64,000 bases of DNA from Bacteroidales bacterium UBA3653 (GTDB taxonomy: Bacteria; Bacteroidota; Bacteroidia; Bacteroidales; Paludibacteraceae): contig DFKE01000017.1 of the NCBI GenBank assembly GCA_002373505.1, forward strand, positions 176,543-240,542, given 5' to 3'. Below, in pieces: positions 50,092-59,433 of the stretch; position 1 is the first letter of the stretch; each line of letters starts with the position of its first letter. The translations under genes and the position numbers were made by a program. Below the pieces are notes generated by a model, which made no database searches, had not been told where the DNA came from, and saw only the letters and a list, made by a program, of their open reading frames with translations.

Positions 50092-51795
50092 ATGAAAAAG
50101 ATTTTCTTGATTTCTTTTATGGCCATTATGTCCTCTTATTTCACCCTCTCCTTGGGAGAGGGACGGGGAGAGGTTTCCCTTCTTCCGGACACGATTGTTG
50201 CTTTTCCCGGAGCCGAGGGATTCGGTAAATATACATCCGGAGGACGTGGCGGAAAAGTAGTCTATGTGACGACATTGGCGGATGACAAAGACGGAACGAC
50301 GGAAGGCAGTCTCCGTTGGGCGATCAAGCAATATCCCGATGAGCCGCTTACCGTCTGTTTCGCTGTCTCAGGAGAGATCAGGCTGGTGGACAGACTCTAT
50401 TTCAACAGACGCCGAAACTTCACGCTTGCAGGTCAGACAGCGCCGGGAATGGGTATTGTCATTACGCACCATAAGGTAGAGTTCGGAGGATCAGGAAACT
50501 TCATTGTTCGCAATCTCCGTTTCCGTATAGGCAGAGTGGACGCCAATGGCAATTTCATCAAAGCGAACGCGGTAGGCGCAGAGAACTGCGATAACTACAT
50601 CTTCGACCATTGCGATTTCGGTTGGTCCACGGAAGAGAACATGAATTCCAATGACAGCCATTTTATCACGATCCAATATTGTATTGTGCATGAAGGGCTG
50701 TATAACTCCGGACACCCGAAAGGCTCCCGCGGCTATGGCTGCCAATGGGGCGGATCGCCGGCGTCTTATCACCATAACCTGCTGATTAACAACAATGCCC
50801 GTTCCTGCCGTTTCAATGGTGCACAGAGTAATGACTGGGTGGTATATATCGATTATATCAATAATGTGCAATATAACTACGAAGGCGGCTCTACGGGATG
50901 CTACGGCGGAGAAAATACCGCCAAACTGGCTGAAGGAGAATATAACGGTTTGAACTCCGCACATGAATGTAATTTCATCAATAATTACTATAAAGTAGGT
51001 CCTAACACCACTAAATCACAGAAAGATTTTGTCTCCGTGGAGGCGGCGCGCTCCGGTGCTACTTCATGGGGACCGAGCCGTTGGTATCTGAGCGGAAATG
51101 TGTTCGACGGAGTACCTGCAGCTACGGCTGACAACTGGTCTGCCGTGCATGCCAAATCGCCTTATTCCAAAACGGACACGCTGCGTGTAGATACACTTAT
51201 CCGGCCTGCTACGCCGTGGTGGCGTTGGACGGCAGACAGCATCTACGGCCGCTATGATTTTGACAGCTATGCCTATGCGGCGGGCCATTATCAGAGTGCA
51301 GAAGAAGCTTATGAGACAGTTCAGGATACCGTTGGCTGCTTCCCGCGTGACCATGTAGAGAAACGTCTGATTGCGGATCTACATGCCGGCACGCACACCT
51401 ACGAAGGATCCAAAGGAAAGAAAAAAGGTATTATTGATGCGCCGGAGGACGCTGAAGGATTCTATGCTTATCCGGACTCGCTTAACTATGACTTGGCTTC
51501 TTATGACTCTGATATGGACGGTATGCCGGACGAGTGGGAGAATGCTAACGGCTGTGACCCGACGACGCCAGACAATAATCTCCGTCATTCCTCCGGCTAT
51601 ACCATGCTGGAGATGTATCTGGATTATGCTATGACCCATAAATCGCCGATGGACGACGGATATGTAGAACCCGATCCGGAGGGAGTGCAAAATCCCGAAT
51701 ACAGCGTACAGAGCCAAAAAATACTCCGTGACGGACAATTACTTATCCTACGCGGAGCAAGAACCTTTACTGTTACCGGTCTGGAAATAGAATAA
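50092..51795 (+). CDS. Secreted pectate-lyase-like right-handed beta-helix protein with C-terminal tail
   Basis: About 567 residues. Signal peptide MKKIFLISFMAIMSSYF; an ATG 9 bases upstream (50083) is also possible. The mature domain begins FPGAEGFGKYTSGGRGG, the start typical of polysaccharide lyase family 1-like proteins, followed by beta-helix words (GGSGNFIVRNLRFRIG, NYIFDHCDFGWS). A calcium-type DSDMDGMPDEWE loop is near residue 493. The tail KILRDGQLLILRGARTFTV then TGLEIE is shared with two other exported proteins here. A C-rich palindrome encodes SLGEGRGE just after the signal peptide. Confidence 0.85.
   Translation: MKKIFLISFMAIMSSYFTLSLGEGRGEVSLLPDTIVAFPGAEGFGKYTSGGRGGKVVYVTTLADDKDGTTEGSLRWAIKQYPDEPLTVCFAVSGEIRLVDRLYFNRRRNFTLAGQTAPGMGIVITHHKVEFGGSGNFIVRNLRFRIGRVDANGNFIKANAVGAENCDNYIFDHCDFGWSTEENMNSNDSHFITIQYCIVHEGLYNSGHPKGSRGYGCQWGGSPASYHHNLLINNNARSCRFNGAQSNDWVVYIDYINNVQYNYEGGSTGCYGGENTAKLAEGEYNGLNSAHECNFINNYYKVGPNTTKSQKDFVSVEAARSGATSWGPSRWYLSGNVFDGVPAATADNWSAVHAKSPYSKTDTLRVDTLIRPATPWWRWTADSIYGRYDFDSYAYAAGHYQSAEEAYETVQDTVGCFPRDHVEKRLIADLHAGTHTYEGSKGKKKGIIDAPEDAEGFYAYPDSLNYDLASYDSDMDGMPDEWENANGCDPTTPDNNLRHSSGYTMLEMYLDYAMTHKSPMDDGYVEPDPEGVQNPEYSVQSQKILRDGQLLILRGARTFTVTGLEIE
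50142..50173. repeat. C-rich palindrome in signal-peptide region of lyase-like gene
   Basis: caccctctccttgggagagg followed by gacggggagagg; translated SLGEGRGE. Confidence 0.7.
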
Positions 51796-52410
51796 TTATA
51801 AGGGCAGGTAAATTAACTGTTTGGTACTAAACCAATCATTAGCAAACCATTGACTGCAGGGGGTAACCTCTGCAGTTTTTTGATACGGTGCCAGTTCTTC
51901 TTTCAGATCCCCGCCTTTGAGCACAATGATTCCGTTCGGTACCGCATTGTGCTGTTTGGAAGAAATATTCTTGCGTACCAATTTAACCAAATCGGGCAGG
52001 GGCATGACAGCACGGGAAACGACGAAGTCAAACTTCTGCTTCTCTTCCTCTGCGCGCTCTTGTTTGCATACCACATTCGTCAGCCCTAATGACTGCGCCA
52101 CTTCGCTTGCCACCTTGATCTTCTTGCCGATCGAGTCAATAAGCATGAAGCGGCACTCCGGGAACAGGATCGCCAGCGGAATACCGGGGAATCCTCCTCC
52201 GGTGCCTACGTCCAGTATAGTAGTGCCGGGCTGGAAGGGCAGGAACTTGGCGATAGCGAGCGAGTGGAGTACATGGTGCTCGTACAGATTATCAATGTCC
52301 TTGCGGGAAATAACATTGATCTTGCTGTTCCAGTCGCGATAAAGTGCGTCAAGCTGAGCAAACTGCTCAGCCTGACGGTCTGTTAATTTGAAGTATTCAG
52401 AAATAGTCAT
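51796..52410 (-). CDS. rsmG: 16S rRNA (guanine527-N7)-methyltransferase
   Basis: RsmG/GidB of 204 residues. SAM-binding word ILDVGTGGGFPGIPLAI, LIDSIGKKIKV and the FDFVVSRAVMPLPDL region are characteristic. It methylates G527 of 16S rRNA. Its last base abuts the stop of the convergent lyase-like gene, and it follows yebC by an array. Confidence 0.96.
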   Translation of the reverse strand: MTISEYFKLTDRQAEQFAQLDALYRDWNSKINVISRKDIDNLYEHHVLHSLAIAKFLPFQPGTTILDVGTGGGFPGIPLAILFPECRFMLIDSIGKKIKVASEVAQSLGLTNVVCKQERAEEEKQKFDFVVSRAVMPLPDLVKLVRKNISSKQHNAVPNGIIVLKGGDLKEELAPYQKTAEVTPCSQWFANDWFSTKQLIYLPL

Positions 52411-52414
52411 AGGT

Positions 52415-52442
52415 CTTTCGACTAATTGCTTTCGACTTTCGA
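52415..52442. repeat. Heptamer array between yebC and rsmG (ctttcga, 4 units)
   Basis: ctttcga, ctaattg, ctttcga, ctttcga; ends at the base before the yebC stop at 52443. Confidence 0.8.
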
Positions 52443-53162
52443 CTACTCCGCCATATTGGTAAATACGTTCTGTACGTCCTCGTCTTCCTCAATCTTGTCA
52501 ATCAGTTTCTGTACAGACTCGCGTTGCTCGTCGGTCAACTGTTTCGTGTCATTCGGGATGCGGACGAACTCCATAGCCTGGATTTCAAATCCGTTCTCCT
52601 CGAGATATTTCTGCATGTTGATCGCCTCGTTGAAATCCGAATAAATGATCAGAGTGCCTTCTTCTTCGTCCACACCGAGTTCTTCTACTCCGAAATCAAT
52701 CAGTTCGAGTTCCAGTTCGTCCAGGTCGATACCGTCTTTCATGGTTACGGTAAAGCAAGCCTTGCGGTCGAAGAGGAATTGGAGACTTCCCTGTGTACCG
52801 AGTGTACCGCCGAACTTGGTGAAATAGGAGCGGATGTTAGCTACCGTACGCATGTGGTTGTCGGTCGCGGTCTCAATAAAGATTGCAATGCCATGTGGTC
52901 CGTAGCCTTCATAGTTGATCTCCTTGTAGCCCTCAGACGATTTATCGGTCGCTTTTTTGATAGCGCGGTCGATGTTATCTTTCGGCATGTTCTCGCGCTT
53001 GCATTGTTGGATCAATGTACGCAGACGAGGGTTGGAGTCCGGATCCGGACCGCCTTCACGGGCGGCGATAGTGATTTCTTTACCTAATTTCGTAAATGTA
53101 CGGGACATGTGTCCCCATCTTTTTAATTTAGTCGCTTTTCTGTATTCAAAAGCTCTTCCCAT
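52443..53162 (-). CDS. YebC/PmpR-family protein
   Basis: A 239-residue YebC-family protein: MGRAFEYRKATKLKRWGHMS (start), REGGPDPDSNPRLR, and the acidic C-terminal domain. The family includes transcription regulators and, more recently, factors easing ribosome stalling at proline-rich sequences. Which role applies is not shown. No promoter is clear in the 72 bases to the OmpA-type gene. Confidence 0.95.
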   Translation of the reverse strand: MGRAFEYRKATKLKRWGHMSRTFTKLGKEITIAAREGGPDPDSNPRLRTLIQQCKRENMPKDNIDRAIKKATDKSSEGYKEINYEGYGPHGIAIFIETATDNHMRTVANIRSYFTKFGGTLGTQGSLQFLFDRKACFTVTMKDGIDLDELELELIDFGVEELGVDEEEGTLIIYSDFNEAINMQKYLEENGFEIQAMEFVRIPNDTKQLTDEQRESVQKLIDKIEEDEDVQNVFTNMAE

Positions 53163-53234
53163 AATTGTAGTGTTTTAAAATGTTAATAAATTTTAGTTAG
53201 GTGGCGGCCGGTCAAAGCCGCCACCCATAGTGTG

Positions 53235-55877
53235 TTATTGAGCTACAGCAGTGCTGTCTGCCGGTGCAGCAGGAGCCGGATCGGCGTGGTTCAGGATCGT
53301 CTCATAGTGTACTTCTTCGAAACTGATCTTGAACTCTACGCGGCGGTTCTTCTGACGGCCGGCTTTGGTCTTGTTGTCTGCGATAGGCTGGTCTTGACCA
53401 TAACCTACAGCCGACAGACGGTGAGCCTCTACGCCCTTCTTGAGCATGTAGTCCATCACTGCATGCGCACGCTTGTCTGACAGGGTCTTGTTCAACTCCG
53501 GATTACCGGTGTTGTCCGTGTGACCTTGAACCTCAATGATATAATTGCTGTTCTCGATGAAGATGTTGGCAATCTGGTCCAAGAGCGGGTAGGACTTCTT
53601 CTTAATAGTAGCCTTTCCGGACTCGAACTCGATACCTTGCATTGCTTTCTGGAGCAGTTGGCGTACTTCGCGTTTCAGTTCAGGGCAGCCCTTGTTCTCC
53701 TTGATACCGGGAACCAAAGGACACTCGTCCTTATAATCAGCCACTCCGTCGCCGTCGCTATCCAGTTCACAACCCTTGGCGTCCACAAATCCGATAGCTT
53801 TCTCCGGTGTATCCGGACACTCGTCGAGGTAGTCAGGCACTCCGTCTCCGTCGCCGTCTTTCGGACATCCCTTCTTATCTACGCTCTCGCGTGCAGCTGC
53901 CGGTGTATCCGGACACTCGTCGAGATAGTCAGGCACTCCGTCGCCGTCGCTGTCTTTCGGACATCCTTTTTCATCTACCATTCCTCGTGCAGCCTCCGGT
54001 GTATCCGGACACTCGTCGAGGTAGTCAGGCACTCCGTCGCCGTCGGTGTCCAGCGGGCAACCCAGGCTGTCCACTTTGCCCCATGCGGCTTCCGGGGTTC
54101 CCGGACATTTGTCGCGGTAGTCCTCTACGCCGTCGCCGTCGCTATCTTTGTCGCAACCCAGCGAGTCGATATACGGTACCGCCTCAGGCAATGTACCCAG
54201 ACAGTGGTCAAGGTAATCAGGCACACCGTCGTGATCCTCATCCAGCGGACATCCTACGCTGTCCACTGCAACGCCACGCGGAGTCTCGGGACACATATCG
54301 ATCTTGTCCCATACACCGTCTTTGTCTTTGTCGCGACGGTTGCTACCCCAGCAGATGGAGAAACCGAGAGCCAGATTTACCATTTTTGCTTTGTCCGGCA
54401 GGAAATACTGTTTTGGAGCAGAAGCGTCTTTGTTCGGCAGAGCCGCATAGCTTGTCGGAATATAATCCATCGCAAGGGTCAGGTTGATACCGTCGTATGG
54501 CATAAATCCGATACCCGCACCGATATTGCTGTATTTACCGTTGTTCATGAGCGAGTAGGTGGCGGCGATGTTGAACCAGTTAACCGGTCGGAAAGCCACA
54601 CCGAAGGTTACCTCCTCATACAGCCGTGCGTTATACAGGCGTGTAGCAGAAACGATACCTACACCTACGCGGTTGTCCCAGAAATTAGCGTCAATACCTA
54701 CGTTCAGACGAGCGGAAGCCATCTTGGCAAAGCCTCTGCCTGCGCTCTGCATTTTCACGCCGTTGAGCAGACCTTTCAGGTTCTCGCCTACGGCGCTCAT
54801 CAAACTATCCGTAGAGAATTCTTTATTCGGATCGTGGTCCACGTGGTATTTCGGATCGCTGTAGTCAATCTGGCCTACGCCGTCGAAGACAGTATCTATC
54901 GTGCAGTTATAGCGGTTGCTTTTGGTCCAATAGATAAATCCGAGGTCCGTAAGGGCAGCACTGATCTGCAGGTTCTCGATAGGCTTCCATGCGAAACCGA
55001 AGTCAATAGCAGCTCCATAGCCGGATGGCACAAGGAAGCTTTGCCAGTTGCTCATGTTTACCAGACTGTCCGGATTGAATCTTGTGGCCCCGTTGTTGCC
55101 TGTGAAGCCGTCGTAAATCTGCCGGGCGTTCTTGCCGTCCACGTATTGATCCAGATAAGCCATGTTAACCGGACCGGCTACCGTCATACCCAGGTCGCCG
55201 TACAGATGCCATTGCTCGGCGTTGGCGTCGATATTGAGGTTTTTGGCGTTCATGCCGCCGTAAACCTGTCCCAGAAGCAGTTTCACCTTACCACCGATCG
55301 TCCATTGGTCGCTCAGTTTGTAGCTGTAACCGGCGCCGATCTCGGTATAGGCTGTTGCATTGATGCCGAGTCCCGAAAGTCCGATAGTGTTTATGCCGCC
55401 TGTCAGGTCCTGCATACCGCCGCCAAGCAGGAAATTGAACATCGATTTAGGCAGCGTAGTACCGGACTCGATCTTCTCGTTGATGCCTATCATCAGATAG
55501 CCGTTCTCTTTGATACGGAAGCCCATATTGACGAAACTGAACGTCATGTCGCCGTTGAAATAGGTCATGTTCCGCATCTGGTTCAGGAAGGCTACCTTGT
55601 TGCCGTTCGGGTGGAGCGGGGTGATTGTCTTGCCGGTTGTCGGATCAACGTAGAAAATATCGCTCATGGTCAGCGAGTTGTTTCCTACGCCGAGAGACGT
55701 CCAACCCAGCGGAGAGAAGTTGATGAATCCTTGGCTCACGGGTTGGAAGGCAGGGTTGATGGTATGGCGCATCGGTGCGTTCTCCAGGAAATAGAGCGTC
55801 GTCACCTGCTGTGCGCTTGCGTTCAGCGCGCATAAAGCCACGAGGGCTGCCAGAATAGTTTTTTGCATTGCTTTCAT
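53235..55877 (-). CDS. DUF5723 / thrombospondin type 3 / OmpA protein
   Basis: An 880-residue outer-membrane protein. After a signal peptide (MQKTILAALVALCALNASAQ) comes a DUF5723 beta-barrel-like region (to about 480), then six to seven calcium-binding TSP3 repeats (DSDGDGVPDYLDECPDTP, 32 residues each), then a C-terminal OmpA peptidoglycan-binding domain (VQGHTDNTGNPELN, NRRVEFKI) and an Ala/Pro tail. Two ATGs (55877, 55868) are possible. It starts 13 bases after the lipoprotein gene with which it is probably co-transcribed. Confidence 0.93.
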   Translation of the reverse strand: MKAMQKTILAALVALCALNASAQQVTTLYFLENAPMRHTINPAFQPVSQGFINFSPLGWTSLGVGNNSLTMSDIFYVDPTTGKTITPLHPNGNKVAFLNQMRNMTYFNGDMTFSFVNMGFRIKENGYLMIGINEKIESGTTLPKSMFNFLLGGGMQDLTGGINTIGLSGLGINATAYTEIGAGYSYKLSDQWTIGGKVKLLLGQVYGGMNAKNLNIDANAEQWHLYGDLGMTVAGPVNMAYLDQYVDGKNARQIYDGFTGNNGATRFNPDSLVNMSNWQSFLVPSGYGAAIDFGFAWKPIENLQISAALTDLGFIYWTKSNRYNCTIDTVFDGVGQIDYSDPKYHVDHDPNKEFSTDSLMSAVGENLKGLLNGVKMQSAGRGFAKMASARLNVGIDANFWDNRVGVGIVSATRLYNARLYEEVTFGVAFRPVNWFNIAATYSLMNNGKYSNIGAGIGFMPYDGINLTLAMDYIPTSYAALPNKDASAPKQYFLPDKAKMVNLALGFSICWGSNRRDKDKDGVWDKIDMCPETPRGVAVDSVGCPLDEDHDGVPDYLDHCLGTLPEAVPYIDSLGCDKDSDGDGVEDYRDKCPGTPEAAWGKVDSLGCPLDTDGDGVPDYLDECPDTPEAARGMVDEKGCPKDSDGDGVPDYLDECPDTPAAARESVDKKGCPKDGDGDGVPDYLDECPDTPEKAIGFVDAKGCELDSDGDGVADYKDECPLVPGIKENKGCPELKREVRQLLQKAMQGIEFESGKATIKKKSYPLLDQIANIFIENSNYIIEVQGHTDNTGNPELNKTLSDKRAHAVMDYMLKKGVEAHRLSAVGYGQDQPIADNKTKAGRQKNRRVEFKISFEEVHYETILNHADPAPAAPADSTAVAQ
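53740..54300 (-). repeat. TSP3-encoding tandem repeats (96-bp units)
   Basis: tcgtcgag words recur at 53821, 53917 and 54013, exactly 96 bases (32 codons) apart; further, more diverged units continue to about 54300. Confidence 0.85.
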
Positions 55878-55890
55878 AGTTCAGCCCTCC

Positions 55891-57771
55891 TTATTGTTTG
55901 TTGTTTTTGTTGTCAAAATTGAGAATAGCTTCCACGTGCGCTGTGAGTCCGATATGGAGTGTCACACCCTCGTCCGCCGTGATTTTCACATTGTTCATGC
56001 CGTTGGCGTACGCTTTCTGCAGGCTCGCGTCGTCAATGACCGCCGAATAAACGATTGATTTGATCTTAGGCAGCAGGTCCAACTGTTGTTTCGACAGTTT
56101 GGCGATGATCACGGTCTCACCCGGGGTGCGGGCATTCCACGAACCGCCGGCGTACTCGAAATCAGGAGCATTTAACATAATGGTATCTGCGGGGAAGAGC
56201 AGGAGCGGTTTGGTAGCCGTGTCCGGATCCATGATCACATTGCCGAACTCATCGAGGCAGCGCATAGAAGCCTTTATGTCCAATGGAATCGTGTTCTGTG
56301 CCCGGAGATACAGCGCTACGTCTGTCTGCTTAACCGGTTTTTCTACCACTTGCACTTCCGCCAACAGCGAGTCAATACTATATTGGCTCAGTTTGACATC
56401 GCGTATCGTATCTTTGTAATCCACGAAGACACCCTGGTTGAAGATCAGCGGGAGCTGGCATGCGGCTTCAATACGGATACTCGTGTTCGGAGTGATACGG
56501 ATCTGCGGCGTCATGGCGTAGTTGAAATCCATCTCGAACTTATAGCCAAGCTTCTGCGGCATATTCTTGAATAACTCATCGATATGTCCGCGTTCGGGGT
56601 CTTTGTCGAACGGAATCATCATATTGGTTGTGGAGTCGCCGATGGTGCTGGTGATCGGGTCCAGATACTCCCAGTTCTGGAATTGCTTATGGAAGTCCTG
56701 TGTAGTCGTGTTGCCGTATTTGAAGGAAGCGTACCGTTTTACTCCGCTTGCGTCCTCGGAGTACAGATAATGGCCGTCTACCTTCATCGCTCCGGCTACC
56801 TTGGTAACGATATACATGTCTATCCGGGGATCAGCGAACGGTACTTTCCAGTCGGAGAGGAAATCCAGCGAACCCCAGCTCTCGCTCAGGTCCACTACTG
56901 CCTCGTCGTACATGTCGCTGGAACGGAGGAACTTACCCCAGATAGCTGCATAATCGATAAATTGTACACCGAGTTTGTAGTTAAATCCGGCATTCTCGGG
57001 TACGTCCACCTGTGTCCCCGCAGGGATAGTGAATGTGAAATGGATCTTGAAATCGCAGGAGTCAACTACCTGTCCTACAACGTACTGACCAGCTGTGTTC
57101 TTCTTCATTAGGTTGATGGTGAAGTTATCCACAGCGGTAGGGATGGTCTGGTTGTAACCGTAGCTGTCGCGGTTCTTGTCATAGACCACCATGGTGTTTC
57201 CGGCGGGACGTCTGAGCTGCTCGCCCAGGTCGAGGGTCACTTGGTCGATCCACTCCCAGTTCAGCGGCAGGTTGTTCTGCTGGATCAGCGATGAGAAGCT
57301 TGCCATCTCGATGAGCGCGCTGTCCAGACGCTCGTTGTTAACCTCGCTGTTGATACCGGTCAGCTTGAGCGGCATGTCGAAAGTCAGAGTAACCGGGGTG
57401 CCGGTACCCGTCACACGCTTGTTGGTGCCCACCATCGTATATACATCGATTTTGTCATAGACGTTGAGCGTCAACTGCTTCTCGGATATATACTGGGCTA
57501 AATCAACCTGGTGGAAATTACGTGCTACGCGGAAAGTGTCCTTCCATGTGATCACACCTTTGTTGTCCACCGAATCAATGAAAAGGGAAGGAACCTGTCC
57601 GTTCCCCAGAAAATCGCCGAGCGTGGCATGGAAACTACCTACCGGCAGCGCCAGCCCCATCTCAACTTCCGATCGTGAGTCGATGTTGTTCAGGTCAATG
57701 TCCGAATGACAGCCTGCGAACAAACATCCTGCCACAATCGCAATAATTGCATTAAGATGTGTAAATTTCAT
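55891..57771 (-). CDS. Large lipoprotein partner of DUF5723/OmpA protein
   Basis: A 626-residue lipoprotein (MKFTHLNAIIAIVAGCLFAGC, lipobox FAGC). The mature chain is beta-rich with no recognised domain. It contains IDLNNIDSRSEVEMGLALPVG just after the lipid anchor and repeated strand-like words. It lies directly upstream of the OmpA-type gene (13 bases) behind one promoter, so the two products probably work together in the envelope. I do not recognise the family by name. Confidence 0.8.
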   Translation of the reverse strand: MKFTHLNAIIAIVAGCLFAGCHSDIDLNNIDSRSEVEMGLALPVGSFHATLGDFLGNGQVPSLFIDSVDNKGVITWKDTFRVARNFHQVDLAQYISEKQLTLNVYDKIDVYTMVGTNKRVTGTGTPVTLTFDMPLKLTGINSEVNNERLDSALIEMASFSSLIQQNNLPLNWEWIDQVTLDLGEQLRRPAGNTMVVYDKNRDSYGYNQTIPTAVDNFTINLMKKNTAGQYVVGQVVDSCDFKIHFTFTIPAGTQVDVPENAGFNYKLGVQFIDYAAIWGKFLRSSDMYDEAVVDLSESWGSLDFLSDWKVPFADPRIDMYIVTKVAGAMKVDGHYLYSEDASGVKRYASFKYGNTTTQDFHKQFQNWEYLDPITSTIGDSTTNMMIPFDKDPERGHIDELFKNMPQKLGYKFEMDFNYAMTPQIRITPNTSIRIEAACQLPLIFNQGVFVDYKDTIRDVKLSQYSIDSLLAEVQVVEKPVKQTDVALYLRAQNTIPLDIKASMRCLDEFGNVIMDPDTATKPLLLFPADTIMLNAPDFEYAGGSWNARTPGETVIIAKLSKQQLDLLPKIKSIVYSAVIDDASLQKAYANGMNNVKITADEGVTLHIGLTAHVEAILNFDNKNNKQ

Positions 57772-57844
57772 AAATTTTATAGAGTTTGTTTGCTTATTTC
57801 TATGCTAAAGCACCGCTAATCTTCGATTTTTCCAATTTTGCGTG

Positions 57845-57875
57845 CAAAATTACTAAAAAAAAATCAAACATGCAA
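57845..57875 (-). promoter_or_regulatory. Promoter of lipoprotein/OmpA operon
   Basis: Minus strand TTGC, 19 bases, TAATTTTG; leader about 70 bases. Confidence 0.75.
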
Positions 57876-57911
57876 ATATTTGAGATAAATAATACAGGTA
57901 ATCTTGTTTTT

Positions 57912-59369
57912 TTAGCGCAACAGATAAATTTTCTCGGTTGCACGCGTGAGTGCGGTGTACAGCCATCGGAGAAAACCTGTCCTTTCCGTTTCGTCTGCCA
58001 TCCGCTCCTTGTCTTCTCCTATTCCGCCGGTGTCTATATAGACATGTTTCCATTGTCCTCCTTGCGCTTTATGGCACGTGACGCAGTAGGCGAAACGCAC
58101 CTGCAGCGCGTTGTAGTATGGCGAGTCGTAGATTTTTTTTACCAACTCTTTCTTGTTTCGGATCTCCGGGTAGTCCTCTGCTATGCGGCTGAATAGCTCG
58201 CGTTGCATGGCATAGTTGGCTTCGGGGCTGTCGGTCGTCATGGTATCGAGCCAGACCAGCGCGTCGATCTCCCAGTCGTAATCCACTGACCGCAGGCTGG
58301 CATTGGCAAACTGAAATCCGTACATCTCATGCCGTTTGGTAAGGCGTACTATCTCGAACATGTCGCCGTTGGCGAGAAACTCCGGATTCTCGTATTCCTG
58401 CGTCCAGAAATAGTTGTTTTTGGTCACCATGATCCGGTCTCCGGAAGAGAGGTCGTCCTCTTTCCATAGCACGCGCGAGCGCACTCCTTGGTTATAGAGG
58501 TTGGTCATTTTGTTGCTGCGGGCAATGATGAGTGTCTCTTCCGCTCCCACTTTTCGCCAACTGTCCTCCAGCCGTTCAATCACTTCCTCTCCCGGCACTT
58601 GGATCACGTCCCGTCCGTTAGGATGTAATCTTATCTCCTCCCCTTCATGGGGTGAAGAGCTTCGCTCGATCGGACTGCCGGTGGCCGTCCGTAGAACTCC
58701 TCGGGTGGGGCTTAGCTCTCTTCTTATCCTCGTCGCTTCTTTCAAAATACCGCTGTCCAAAGCCTGCCGCGCTACGGCTGATAGCTGATAACTGAAAACG
58801 GATAGCCCGTATCCCCTCATAAAATCCGCCTCCAGCGCCGGGCTGTTCGTACTGCCTACCGGTGGTAACTGGGCGTCATCGCCCAGCAGAAGCAGGCTGC
58901 AGCCTCTTCCTTGGTACACGTATTTCACCAGGTCATCCAACAGACAGCCGCTTCCGAAGGTAGGGTTGTCGCGTGCCCCGGAGAGCATGGAGGCCTCATC
59001 AACGATGAAGAGGGTGTACCGATGGAGGTTGTCGCTGAGCGAGAAGGACTCCGAGCCCAGTTGGTTCTGGCGGTATATCTGTTTATGGATCGTGTAGGCG
59101 GGAAAGCCCGAATAGCGGCTCAGCACTTTGGCAGCCCGTCCGGTAGGGGCGAGTAGGATACACGGCTGTTTCAGCCCTGCCAGAGCGCGTACCAGCGCAC
59201 TCATGACGCTTGTCTTACCCGTGCCGGCATAGCCGCGCAGAATAAAGGCTTTGTGTGCGTCATGGGACACAAGAAAAGCGCCAAGCGCCTTGAACAACCC
59301 CTCTTTCTCCTCGTTGGGTTCGAATGGCAACTCCGCCTTTATGCGTCCTATGATAAAGTCTTCAAGCAT
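57912..59369 (-). CDS. RecD/Dda-like superfamily 1 DNA helicase
   Basis: A 485-residue SF1B helicase: Walker A GYAGTGKTSV (46-55), APTGRAAKVLS (motif Ia), FIVDEASML (II), LLGDDAQLPPVG (III) and the C-terminal CVTCHKAQGGQW and YTALTRATEKIYLL (V-VI). It resembles RecD2 without the N-terminal extension and the phage Dda type. A C-rich palindrome element (58634-58713) is inserted in frame (RTATGSPIERSSSPHEGEE), and a heptamer array gives SYQLSAVARQ at the usual Q(L)TxVxRQ site. It probably works in repair or recombination. Confidence 0.88.
   Translation of the reverse strand: MLEDFIIGRIKAELPFEPNEEKEGLFKALGAFLVSHDAHKAFILRGYAGTGKTSVMSALVRALAGLKQPCILLAPTGRAAKVLSRYSGFPAYTIHKQIYRQNQLGSESFSLSDNLHRYTLFIVDEASMLSGARDNPTFGSGCLLDDLVKYVYQGRGCSLLLLGDDAQLPPVGSTNSPALEADFMRGYGLSVFSYQLSAVARQALDSGILKEATRIRRELSPTRGVLRTATGSPIERSSSPHEGEEIRLHPNGRDVIQVPGEEVIERLEDSWRKVGAEETLIIARSNKMTNLYNQGVRSRVLWKEDDLSSGDRIMVTKNNYFWTQEYENPEFLANGDMFEIVRLTKRHEMYGFQFANASLRSVDYDWEIDALVWLDTMTTDSPEANYAMQRELFSRIAEDYPEIRNKKELVKKIYDSPYYNALQVRFAYCVTCHKAQGGQWKHVYIDTGGIGEDKERMADETERTGFLRWLYTALTRATEKIYLLR
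58634..58713. repeat. C-rich palindrome element with ~50-bp core, inside helicase gene
   Basis: Core 58651-58700 matches korB 14431-14480 at 44 of 50 positions in the same top-strand orientation, but is translated from the opposite strand. Confidence 0.85.
58771..58805. repeat. Heptamer array in helicase gene (ctgataN family, 5 units)
   Basis: gctacgg, ctgatag, ctgataa, ctgaaaa, cggatag; translated as YQLSAVA. Confidence 0.7.
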
Positions 59370-59396
59370 TTAAAATGCATTTTTTTTCAAAATAAT

Positions 59397-59427
59397 TTTG
59401 TCAATTCAAAAAAAAGCAGTACCTTTG
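59397..59427 (+). promoter_or_regulatory. Promoter of SRP-like RNA gene
   Basis: TTTG, 19 bases, TACCTTTG, pointing to transcription from about 59434. No protein gene follows on this strand. Confidence 0.8.
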
Positions 59428-59433
59428 CACCCG

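Noticed and set aside
50023..50173. Insertion sequence at the RluA-like/lyase-like junction
   Set aside because: The paired C-rich palindromes resemble element ends, but the 85 bases between them belong to the two genes and hold no transposase.
53520..55835. A 771-codon open frame on the plus strand across the OmpA/TSP3 gene
   Set aside because: It is antisense to a clear DUF5723/TSP3/OmpA gene and its translation is Val/His/Arg-rich with no motif; TSP3 repeats keep the opposite strand open.
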